Shown here: in pieces, positions 1 through 7,201 of the stretch
How positions within the stretch are numbered: position 1 is the stretch's first letter
Layout of the letters: the number at the start of each line of letters is the position of its first letter
Made by a program: the position numbers and the translations under genes
Assembly: GCA_001552515.1 (NCBI GenBank)
Contig: BCRI01000046.1
Coordinates: forward strand, 1-51,201
Source of the DNA: Sphaerimonospora mesophila NBRC 14179 = JCM 3151
GTDB lineage: Bacteria > Actinomycetota > Actinomycetes > Streptosporangiales > Streptosporangiaceae
Length of the DNA: 51,201 nucleotides
Direction: 5' to 3'
The notes under the pieces: generated by a model
Told to the model about the DNA's origin: nothing
Database searches by the model: none
What the model saw: only the letters and a program-made list of their open reading frames with translations

Positions 1-361
1 CCCGCCGCAGCGCGTCGAGGAAGTCGTCGACGTCGAACACCCGGTCCTTGAGCAGGTAGCCGAACCCGCCGCGCGACACCAGGTCGACGGAGTGGCGGGT
101 CTCGACGTGCTGGGAGAGCATGACGATGCCCAGGTCGGGGTGGCCGTCGCGGATCAGCCTGGCCGCCCGGGCGCCGTCGTCGGTGAGGTCCGGCGGCATC
201 CGCACATCGATGATCACCAGATCGGGGTCGGTGGCCTCGACCGCGGCGATCAGCCCAGGGGCGTCCTGCGCCTTGGCCACGATCTCGTGCCCGGCATCGG
301 CGAGCAGCCGGGCCAGCCCCTCCCGGAACAGCGCCGAGTCTTCGCCGATCACAATGCGCAC
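1..361 (-). CDS. NarL/LuxR-type response regulator, receiver domain (3' part outside window)
   Basis: The reading frame starts at GTG 361 and runs off the left edge, so only about 120 residues are visible. They form a typical receiver domain: an acidic pocket (GED at residues 6-8), the phospho-acceptor Asp within IIDVRMPPD near residue 54, and the conserved Lys in GYLLKDRVF near residue 104. The DNA-binding half is not in the window; the NarL type is inferred from the partner kinase. The start overlaps the last 13 bases of that kinase gene, so the two are probably translationally coupled and form one two-component system. Confidence 0.9.
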   Translation of the reverse strand, partial: MRIVIGEDSALFREGLARLLADAGHEIVAKAQDAPGLIAAVEATDPDLVIIDVRMPPDLTDDGARAARLIRDGHPDLGIVMLSQHVETRHSVDLVSRGGFGYLLKDRVFDVDDFLDALRR

Positions 362-2466
362 GGCAGCACCGCCTCCACCCGGGTGCCGCCGCCGACCGGA
401 CTCGTCAGCCGCAGCGCACCGCCCGCGGCCTCGACCCGGTCCACGAGACCGGCCAGCCCCGCGCCGGGCCGCACCTCGGCGCCGCCGGGCCCGTCGTCGC
501 TCACCCGGACGGTGACCAGGTCGCCGGTACGGCTGACGTGGACGCCGATCGAGACCGGGCCGGCGTGCTTGACCGCGTTGGTCATCGCCTCGCTCGCCAC
601 GAAGTAGGCGGTCATCGCCACGTCGTCGGACAGACCGTCGGCGGAGACGTCCAGCGACACCGGCACGGGGGCCTTGCTCGCCAGCATCGCCAGCGCGTTG
701 CCGAGGCCGTCGTCGAGGCTGCTCGGCCGCAGGCCGTGCGCGATCCGCCGCAGCTCGGTCACCGCCGCGGCGAGCTCGGCCACCCACTCGTCCATCAGCG
801 CGTCGAGGTCGGCGCCGGCGCCGCGGCGGCGCTGCGCCAGCCGGATGGCCATGCCGAGGGAGACCAGGCGCTGCTGCGCCCCGTCGTGCAGGTCGCGTTC
901 GAGCCGCCGCCGCTCCTCGTACCCCGCGTGCAGCAGCCGGGTGCGGCCGGCCTCGGTCTCGGCGAGGGCCAGGCTGACCTCGATCCGCAGCCGGACCACC
1001 TCCACGAGCAGTGCGCCGGCGGCCGCCACCTCGCGCAGCAGTTCCCTGCTGCCCGTCCTGCCGCGTACGATCGCGCCGATCTCCCGGCCGCCGAGCCGTA
1101 CCGGCGCCGTGTGCGCGTCACCGGCGTCGACCGGGTCGCCGGCCGCGTCGACCAGTCCGGGCGAGCCGGGCAGCCGGTAGCCGACCCGCAGCAGCGGGTC
1201 GCGCAGCGCGGCGCGCAGCACTTCCTCCAGCTCCTCGGGCTGCGCCTCGCCTGCGTACGTCCGGTCGCGCAGTTCCTCGATGGCGGTCAGCGCCGCCTGC
1301 CGTGCCGGGTAGAGCCTGCGGTCGACCCGGCGCTGCAACCGGACGCGCAGCGGCGCCAGCGCGGCCGCGCACACGGCGGTCGCAGCCGCCGCCGCGATCG
1401 GCGAGTCGCGACCGGCGGTCAGGCCGGCGAGGAACGCGGCGACCGTGTAGAACGCGAGCAGGATCGTGGTGACCAGGGTGTAGGTGACGGCGGCGCTGAT
1501 CGCCCTGTCGACGTCGTAGAGGTCGTGCCGCAGCACGGCGATCGCCGTCGCCACCGGGATCGACACGGCCGTCGCCGCCAGGCCGACGACCACCAGGTCG
1601 GCACTGCCGAAGAACAGGTAGCCGGCCCAGCACAGCAGCAGCGTGAGCGGCAGGAAGCCGGCGCCGAGGGCGAACCACTTCAGCTGCGCCCGCCCGACCT
1701 CGTCGGCCGCCCGCCGGTAACGGATCACCGCGGCCGACGCCGACGTGACCAGCAGCCCGAGGAAGACCGGCAGCAGCGCCTCTCCCACGGTGAGCAGCAC
1801 CGGCACGTACGCCTCCGGAGGACGCAGCAGATGCGGCGTGTTCTCGAACGGGGGCGGATACGGGTCGGTGACTGCCGCCGCGATCAGCGTGAACAGCGTC
1901 GGCACGGCCAGCAGCCCGACGGCGACCCAGCGCCGGCGCCGGCCGGGCAGCCGGCCGTCGGGGAAGACCAGCATGAGCAGCGCCGCCGGCACGTAAAGGA
2001 ACATCCAGTCGCCCTGCGACAGCGCGGCGTAGACCTCGGCGAGCGGCAGGCCGGGCCGCCGGGCGAAGGCCGCGGTGTACAGCTCGCCGACCGTGACCCA
2101 TACCGCCGCCGCACCGACCAGCACGAGCAGCGGGCCGACCACGCTGCGCGGTCGCCGGACGGCGACCACCACGCCGAGCACGACGGAGGGCAGCGCCAGC
2201 GCGGTGCCGATCGCGAGCGCCGTGCCGTTCTCGACCACGGTGTGGGCCGGGTACGCCGCCGAGGCCGTGCCGTCACCGGCGATCACGGCCAGCACCACCT
2301 CGATGCTCGTCAGCGCGCACACCACGGTCGCGGCCGCGTACGCGAGCAGGCGGGGGAGTGCCACGACCACACGGTAGGCCGTGGCGTGGCCGGAGTGAAT
2401 ACGTGCCAGTACGGAGACCGGACCAGAGGCGGCGCGGATCCGCAGGTGGGGGCCGCACACCCACAC
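349..2466 (-). CDS. Membrane sensor histidine kinase (HisKA_3 / NarL-partner type)
   Basis: The protein has up to 705 residues. The first ~370 hold about ten hydrophobic segments. A cytoplasmic linker follows, then a HisKA_3 dimerisation segment with the phospho-acceptor His at about residue 527 (RDLHDGAQQR), and a C-terminal HATPase_c domain (SDDGPGG, GLAGLVDRV). It should autophosphorylate and pass phosphate to the response regulator encoded just downstream. The signal is unknown. The start is uncertain: the longest frame begins with a non-hydrophobic stretch without a Shine-Dalgarno sequence, and a GTG near 2370, just before the first hydrophobic segment, is an alternative. It is divergent from the small membrane gene at 2513. 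Confidence 0.88.
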   Translation of the reverse strand: MWVCGPHLRIRAASGPVSVLARIHSGHATAYRVVVALPRLLAYAAATVVCALTSIEVVLAVIAGDGTASAAYPAHTVVENGTALAIGTALALPSVVLGVVVAVRRPRSVVGPLLVLVGAAAVWVTVGELYTAAFARRPGLPLAEVYAALSQGDWMFLYVPAALLMLVFPDGRLPGRRRRWVAVGLLAVPTLFTLIAAAVTDPYPPPFENTPHLLRPPEAYVPVLLTVGEALLPVFLGLLVTSASAAVIRYRRAADEVGRAQLKWFALGAGFLPLTLLLCWAGYLFFGSADLVVVGLAATAVSIPVATAIAVLRHDLYDVDRAISAAVTYTLVTTILLAFYTVAAFLAGLTAGRDSPIAAAAATAVCAAALAPLRVRLQRRVDRRLYPARQAALTAIEELRDRTYAGEAQPEELEEVLRAALRDPLLRVGYRLPGSPGLVDAAGDPVDAGDAHTAPVRLGGREIGAIVRGRTGSRELLREVAAAGALLVEVVRLRIEVSLALAETEAGRTRLLHAGYEERRRLERDLHDGAQQRLVSLGMAIRLAQRRRGAGADLDALMDEWVAELAAAVTELRRIAHGLRPSSLDDGLGNALAMLASKAPVPVSLDVSADGLSDDVAMTAYFVASEAMTNAVKHAGPVSIGVHVSRTGDLVTVRVSDDGPGGAEVRPGAGLAGLVDRVEAAGGALRLTSPVGGGTRVEAVLPCAL

Positions 2467-2512
2467 TGCCGATATCGGCCGTCCGGTCGACCCGACGACT
2501 CAGGAGAAACAC

Positions 2513-2863
2513 GTGAGACGCTCCGTCCCCCTCATCATCGGACTGGTCCTGGCCGGCCTGTTCGCTCTCATGGACGTGATCCCGCTGCCGGCCGGCGATG
2601 GTGAGCACCCGCCGGTCGCGGTGGTGATCGCCGGTGCCGTGCTCGGCCTGATCACCCTGGTCGGCATCGTGCCGGCCTGGCGCGGCAGCCGTGCCGGGGT
2701 GGTGGCCGTGATCGTCACCAGGCTGCTGTCGGCGCTGACCGCCGTACCGGCGTTCTTCGTCGAAGGCGTTCCCGGCCCGGCCGTCGGCGCGGCCGCCGCG
2801 GGCATCGTGCTCACCCTCGTCTGCGTCGCGCTACTCGCGCCGGCGCTGCGGTCCAACGCCTGA
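2513..2863 (+). CDS. Small four-helix membrane protein, unknown function
   Basis: GTG start preceded by AGGAGAAAC. The 116 residues consist of about four hydrophobic helices (roughly 5-22, 36-56, 64-84 and 90-110) with a short polar loop containing a DGEHPP stretch. No catalytic motif or named family is recognised. It is divergent from the sensor kinase and is followed 36 bases later by another small membrane protein, so the two may be co-transcribed and possibly controlled by the two-component system; that link is inference from position only. Confidence 0.7.
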   Translation: MRRSVPLIIGLVLAGLFALMDVIPLPAGDGEHPPVAVVIAGAVLGLITLVGIVPAWRGSRAGVVAVIVTRLLSALTAVPAFFVEGVPGPAVGAAAAGIVLTLVCVALLAPALRSNA

Positions 2864-2899
2864 TCTCGTCGCCCTCAGCCCCACCTCTGGAGGAGAATC

Positions 2900-3604
2900 A
2901 TGGAAACGACCGTCCCGTCCGCCGCGTCGACTTCCGGAGCGTCCGCACCGGCGGAGCCGCCCGGGCCGCGCAGCCCCGCGCTCGCGCTGGCGCTGCTCAT
3001 CGGACCATGGGGATTCGTCGTCGCGAACGGCGCCTACGCCTGGGCCACGCGTAACGGAGGAGACGACAGCACCGGGGCGAACGCGCTCGCGCTCGTGGCG
3101 GCCCATCCCGGCCTGTATCGGCTCAGCACCATCGCCGCGATGCTGGGCAGCCTGCTCATGATCCCGGCGATGCTCGGCGCCCGGAGGCTTGTGGGGGACC
3201 GGAGCCGGAGATTCGGTTTCCTCGGTGCGACCCTGGTGGCGGCGGGATACACCTGCTACTTCGCGGTCGCCTTCACGGGATTCACCGACTTGGCCATGGC
3301 GGAGCGCGGCGGCCCCGTCGCGGATTACGCGGCGGTCCTCGACAGCGTCCAGAGCGACCCGTGGGGCCTGTGGGTGTTCGTCCTCTTCGCGCTCGGCAAC
3401 CTGGTCGGCACGCTGCTGCTCGGGGCGGCCCTCCTCCGCAGCCGCGCGGTGCCGATCTGGGCGGCCGCCGGGGTCATCGCGTGGCCTCCGCTGCATGTGA
3501 TCGGGCTCGTGGCCGGCACCGAGTGGTTCGAGGTGGCGGGCGCTCTTCTACAGGCGGTCGGCCTGGCCGTCACGGGCCTGCGCCTGCTGTCCTCCGTACG
3601 GTGA
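2900..3604 (+). CDS. Polytopic membrane protein (DUF4386-like), unknown function
   Basis: ATG start with a GGAGGAG ribosome binding site. The 234 residues have a Ser/Pro/Ala-rich first 30 residues and then about six hydrophobic segments. The arrangement (a helix, a loop with alternating small residues, then LYRLSTIAAMLG and LGNLVGTLLLGAALLRSR) resembles uncharacterised DUF4386-type membrane proteins; this assignment is tentative. It lies 36 bases after the preceding small membrane gene, likely in one operon, and a strong hairpin follows 16 bases after its stop. Confidence 0.68.
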   Translation: METTVPSAASTSGASAPAEPPGPRSPALALALLIGPWGFVVANGAYAWATRNGGDDSTGANALALVAAHPGLYRLSTIAAMLGSLLMIPAMLGARRLVGDRSRRFGFLGATLVAAGYTCYFAVAFTGFTDLAMAERGGPVADYAAVLDSVQSDPWGLWVFVLFALGNLVGTLLLGAALLRSRAVPIWAAAGVIAWPPLHVIGLVAGTEWFEVAGALLQAVGLAVTGLRLLSSVR

Positions 3605-3620
3605 CCGAGGGGGTGGCCGA

Positions 3621-3662
3621 CACGTGTGCGGGCGGGGTGCCCACCCCGCCCGCACACATGTG
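3621..3662. terminator. Strong GC-rich hairpin after the membrane-protein operon
   Basis: A perfect 16-bp inverted repeat (arms 3624-3639 and 3642-3657, starting GTGTGCGGGC) is separated by only two bases and can extend by three pairs after a small bulge. There is no T-run, as is usual for actinobacterial terminators. It lies between convergent genes, 16 bases after the stop at 3604, so it may act on transcripts from either side. Confidence 0.65.
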
Positions 3663-3664
3663 AT

Positions 3665-3830
3665 CTAGTGCCGCGACTGCCAAGGTTTGCCCGGACGGCG
3701 TGGTGTCCAGGGCGGTGCATCGCAAGGCGGAGGAGGAGCTGAGTAGCGGAGCTACGAGCGACGACGACAACGCGGCGAGGTGCCGCCCTGGGCGACGCGA
3801 CGGGGCAAAGGTTGGCGGGAGGGGCACTAG
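3665..3830. repeat. Interspersed inverted-repeat element, copy 1 (166 bp)
   Basis: The element begins CTAGTGCC and ends GGCACTAG, an exact 8-bp terminal inverted repeat. Inside are long complementary blocks (CCAGGGCGG at 3708-3716 against CCGCCCTGG) and a central hairpin GTAGC-GGA-GCTAC. Its reverse complement matches the element at 23609-23823 over almost its whole length, apart from a ~50-bp block present only there. There is no open reading frame of interest, so a non-autonomous MITE-like or structured-RNA element is likely. The right end overlaps the 3' end of the acyltransferase gene and supplies its TAG stop codon. Confidence 0.8.
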
Positions 3831-5977
3831 CGTCGAGCCTGCGGCGCGGCGACCGGATGAGCCGCCTGGGGCGGCCGCTGGGCGTCGGGAGCCGGCGAGT
3901 GCTCTCCCTGGGGCTGCTGGTCCTTCGACGGCTGCACGCGCGGCCTGCGGTAGAGCCAGACCAGCCGCGGCTCCAGCAGCCACTTGAACACGGTCCGGGT
4001 GATCGGCATGCACAGCACGATGGCCAGCGCGAACGAGGCGCTCGCGATCGCCGCCACCCCGAGCGGGCCGTACAGCCAGGGGACGCTCAGCCAGCCCATC
4101 TCCTTGGCGATCAGCACGGGCACCCCGTGGAGGAGATAGCAGTAGAGCGTGCGGGTGCCGAGGTCGGAGAACCACGTCTCCCGCCTCGGGACCAGCGAAA
4201 GCACGGACGCCGACAGGGCGAGCGCGGCGACCAGCAGCGCGATCCGCAGCGTCATGCCCTCCCACCAGACCAGCTTCAACTGCGCATAGCTGTTCTTGTA
4301 GTAGATCGGGCCGAGCTTGACCGTGTAGTTCTTCACCAGGTAGATCGCCACGGCAGCGCCCCCGATGAGTACGAGCACGGACAGCACCCGCACCCAGCGA
4401 CGCCGGAGGTAGTCGAAGTGCTCGGGCTTGAGCACGAGGCCGATGACGAAGAACGGCATGAGCCCGAAGAACCGGTCCATGCTGAAGTCGCCGCTGAGCT
4501 TGGAGAAACCCGCGAACAGGTAGACGATCACCGAAATGGTCACGGGATAGCGCATGCGCTTCCACACCGGGGTGGACAGCCGCCAGAAGAGCAGCGCCAG
4601 CAGATACCAGTTCAGCCAGGCCGGATCCATGATCGTGAGAGACCACTTCTGGCCCAGGGCGGTGCGGAGCAGGGCGTAGCCCACCTCGACGATCACGTAC
4701 GGCACGAGGAACGTGTCGACCAGCTTGTTCGTCTTGGCGTTCGAGTTCCAGAAGTTCCTGGACAGATAACCGCTGATGATGACGAACAGCGGCATGTGGA
4801 AGACGTAGATGTAAAGGTACGCCGCCCGTGCGGAGCTCGCCGACAGCGTCGGCACGAGCGAGTGACCCAGCGGCACCAGGGCGATCAGGAGGAACTTGAC
4901 GTTGTCCAGGTAGGGATCGCGCTGCCGCTTGCGGGACGGCCGGGGGGTGGGGTCCGGCTCCGGATCGGGCTGCCGCCCGTGGTCGAGCCCGGCGGGCTCC
5001 GGCCGTCGATCCTGCGCGTACCCGCCGGTCCGGAGGTGGCCGAAGCCTTCTTCACGGGCGCTCTGCCGCCCGCCGAAGGGGTCGGGCTCAGGGGTCCCGG
5101 GGAAGGCCTGGAACCCGTGGACCTCCGTCGCGGCCTCCTGGACGTCCCGGAGCGCCGCGACGTCCCTGCGGTCTCCGTCGTCCTCCCAGCTCGTGGCCGG
5201 GACCCAGGCGGGCAGCGGGGGCGCCCCCTCGGGGAACGCGTTCTCCGCCGCGCCCGTCCGGCCGCCCGGCCTGCCCGCCATGCCGCCGTGGTCGGCCGGC
5301 CCTCCCGCGGTCCGGCTCCAGGGGTCCCACTGGGCGGGGGACGGCGCCGCCCCGGGCGCGGCGTCCGGCCACTGCGGCGCGTGGAGCTGGGACGACTGGA
5401 TCGGCGACTGGATCTCCGTCACCGGCCCGTCCCGCTCCCAGTCGCCGTACGGCTCGGGCCGGCCGAAGGCCCCGGTGCCGGCCGGGTGAGCCGAGGAGGC
5501 CGGGGGGTCGGCGTGGCGGCCCCGGGAGGTGGAGAAGTAGTCGAACTCGGAGGGGGCCGCGGTGAGCCCGTCGGGCATCTCGCCGAGCCTGGCGGCGCCA
5601 CGCCTGCGCGGACGCCGTACCGGGAGGGGCGGCTTGTCGATCTGTCCCTGCCCGGTGGCGTTCGGCCCGGCCGGACCTTCGGCCGGGGAGGCCGACGGAG
5701 GCGGAGGCGTCGCGGCGGCCAATGACGGCGGGGCGGCCAGGGGAGTCGAGGCGTCCGGGTAAGCCGAGTGGGCCGAGTGGCTCGCGGGTGTGGAGGAGCC
5801 CGGGCCCGAGTGCGCCTGACCGGGGCCGTGCTCCGCTCGCTGACGATCGCCGCTCTCCGCCGGGCCGGGCGAGTCCACGGTGATCCGGCTGATCACGCCG
5901 GTGGGGGCCTCTTCGTCATCGGCGCTGACGTCTGACTGCGGGACCTGGGCCGGAGGGTGATGACGGATGTCGCTCAC
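3827..5977 (-). CDS. Acyltransferase-3 family membrane protein with long disordered N-terminus
   Basis: 716 residues from GTG 5977. Residues 1 to ~355 are Pro/Gly/Ser/Asp-rich, without hydrophobic segments, and probably disordered in the cytoplasm. Residues ~358-690 contain about ten helices and resemble fucose-4-O-acetylase-like acyltransferase-3 proteins: an N-terminal DNVKFLLIALVPLGHS segment with the conserved His, then FHMPLFVIISGYL. Such proteins usually O-acylate surface sugars or lipids; the substrate here is unknown. The C-terminal ~35 residues are Gln/Pro-rich. The TAG stop lies inside the inverted-repeat element at 3665-3830, so the present C-terminus was set by that insertion. No clear Shine-Dalgarno sequence precedes the start. 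Confidence 0.85.
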   Translation of the reverse strand: MSDIRHHPPAQVPQSDVSADDEEAPTGVISRITVDSPGPAESGDRQRAEHGPGQAHSGPGSSTPASHSAHSAYPDASTPLAAPPSLAAATPPPPSASPAEGPAGPNATGQGQIDKPPLPVRRPRRRGAARLGEMPDGLTAAPSEFDYFSTSRGRHADPPASSAHPAGTGAFGRPEPYGDWERDGPVTEIQSPIQSSQLHAPQWPDAAPGAAPSPAQWDPWSRTAGGPADHGGMAGRPGGRTGAAENAFPEGAPPLPAWVPATSWEDDGDRRDVAALRDVQEAATEVHGFQAFPGTPEPDPFGGRQSAREEGFGHLRTGGYAQDRRPEPAGLDHGRQPDPEPDPTPRPSRKRQRDPYLDNVKFLLIALVPLGHSLVPTLSASSARAAYLYIYVFHMPLFVIISGYLSRNFWNSNAKTNKLVDTFLVPYVIVEVGYALLRTALGQKWSLTIMDPAWLNWYLLALLFWRLSTPVWKRMRYPVTISVIVYLFAGFSKLSGDFSMDRFFGLMPFFVIGLVLKPEHFDYLRRRWVRVLSVLVLIGGAAVAIYLVKNYTVKLGPIYYKNSYAQLKLVWWEGMTLRIALLVAALALSASVLSLVPRRETWFSDLGTRTLYCYLLHGVPVLIAKEMGWLSVPWLYGPLGVAAIASASFALAIVLCMPITRTVFKWLLEPRLVWLYRRPRVQPSKDQQPQGEHSPAPDAQRPPQAAHPVAAPQARR

Positions 5978-6261
5978 GAGAGAAACGCTCAGCTATCTGT
6001 GGAAGGCTCGGGCTGTGGGGCTTTGAGGGGCAGGCCGGGCCCGGCGAATCCTCGGATCCGCGCGAAGCGGCCGGCGTTCGGACACTAGCGAAGGCGGCCC
6101 GGCACATCACCCTCAACGGGCGAACACGGCGCGTCCGCCGATCACCAACCCTAACGTTCCGGCGAACACCTGTCGCGCCAGGGACTAAACGTAACCGATG
6201 TGACACCTAGCGGATCTTCAGGTTCGGCCGAGCGGAAGGAGAGCGGTGACGCCGGGGCGGT

Positions 6262-7182
6262 TCAGCGCCGGAATGCGGAAATATCGCTCACGTCGTTCAC
6301 CCCGGGCATCCCCTCGAAGATCTTGTTGATCGTGTCCCTCGCCGGCGGCCTCTTCAGCTTCACGTAGAACGTCTCGGGCAGATGAGCGACGTCGTTCGCG
6401 GCCGAACCGGTCTCCTCCCAGTAGGAGTGACGGAGCATCTTGAGGTAGTGCGCGGGGTCCTCCAGGTAGACGGTCTCGACATCGGGCAGGGCTTTGATGC
6501 GGTCGAAGACGTTCCGCTTCTCGTCCTCGGTCGGCCTTCCCCGCCCCTTGCAGGGGTTTGTGGGCAGGCTGCTCGACTTGGGGCAGAGGGAGATTCCGAT
6601 GTCCGCCTTGTCCCACCAGAAGCCGTCCCGGAACAGGAAGACGTTCGACACCCCCGGCAGGGCCTCGATCCGGCTCCGCAGCGCCTTCCAGTCCCCGGGC
6701 TCGACGCGGGCCCGGTACGCCTCCGGTATGTCGACGAGGTCGGGCTCTGTTCCCTCCGTCGATTTCTCCCGGAGGTTCGCGCGGGCTTCCTCCCGGCTCT
6801 CGAAGCGGATATCTCGTAGTTCCGGCATCGCCCGCAGACCGGCCTCGATCTTCTGCCTGTCGGCGGCCGTGGCCGCCCCTCCGCTACGGCAGGTCTCCCA
6901 ACCGGCGTCGAAGTCCGTGCCCCCGCACAGATACACCGACAGCCGGCCCGTCTGAGGCCAGGGGCCGTCCGGGGGTGGCAGCGGCTGGTTGGACTTCTCG
7001 TACAGGTGCCAGCCGCCCACGCCCGACCCGGCCACCAGCGCCACCGACAGTCCCACCGCGGTCAGCAGCCTCCGGTGCGCCCGTGCCCACTCGGCGGCCC
7101 GCTCGCTCGGCCGTGGCCCATCGCCGGAGTCGGCGCCGAACGACAGTTCCTCACTTCGCGGATCTTCTGGCGACGGACGCAT
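6262..7182 (-). CDS. Family P: one-helix membrane protein with two tandem FtsX-ECD-like domains
   Basis: 306 residues. The cytoplasmic N-terminus (EELSFG at 11-16, RAHRRLL at 34-40) is followed by one membrane helix (about 39-60), the family signature PPPDGPWPQTG (69-79), and an exterior made of two similar units. Unit 1 (80-180) has Cys86/Cys98, DIPEAYRARV and EALPGVSNV. Unit 2 (195-303) has Cys200/Cys211, HLPETFYVKL and EGMPGVNDV. This pattern (LC, a helix ending in a P-V turn, an acidic ESREEA strand-helix, P-x-x-F-x-V, LPGV) is that of the FtsX extracellular domain, which in divisome FtsX activates peptidoglycan hydrolases. The FtsX permease part is absent. It starts 19 bases after the GT-C-like gene but has its own leaderless-type -10 box. 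Function is unknown; domain similarity is from memory. Confidence 0.82.
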   Translation of the reverse strand: MRPSPEDPRSEELSFGADSGDGPRPSERAAEWARAHRRLLTAVGLSVALVAGSGVGGWHLYEKSNQPLPPPDGPWPQTGRLSVYLCGGTDFDAGWETCRSGGAATAADRQKIEAGLRAMPELRDIRFESREEARANLREKSTEGTEPDLVDIPEAYRARVEPGDWKALRSRIEALPGVSNVFLFRDGFWWDKADIGISLCPKSSSLPTNPCKGRGRPTEDEKRNVFDRIKALPDVETVYLEDPAHYLKMLRHSYWEETGSAANDVAHLPETFYVKLKRPPARDTINKIFEGMPGVNDVSDISAFRR

Positions 7183-7188
7183 GCGGGG

Positions 7189-7194
7189 ACTGTA
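7189..7194 (-). promoter_or_regulatory. -10 box TACAGT placed for a leaderless family P transcript
   Basis: TACAGT lies exactly six bases before the ATG at 7182, so transcription would start on the A of the start codon. No Shine-Dalgarno sequence is present. The same arrangement occurs before the family P genes at 13930 and 17853. No convincing -35 box is seen. Confidence 0.55.
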
Positions 7195-7201
7195 CCGATC
7201 A

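Noticed and set aside
538-2604. 688-residue plus-strand frame opposite the first histidine kinase
   Set aside because: Arg/Gln/His-rich translation typical of the antisense of a high-GC gene; no domain, while the other strand encodes a clear kinase.
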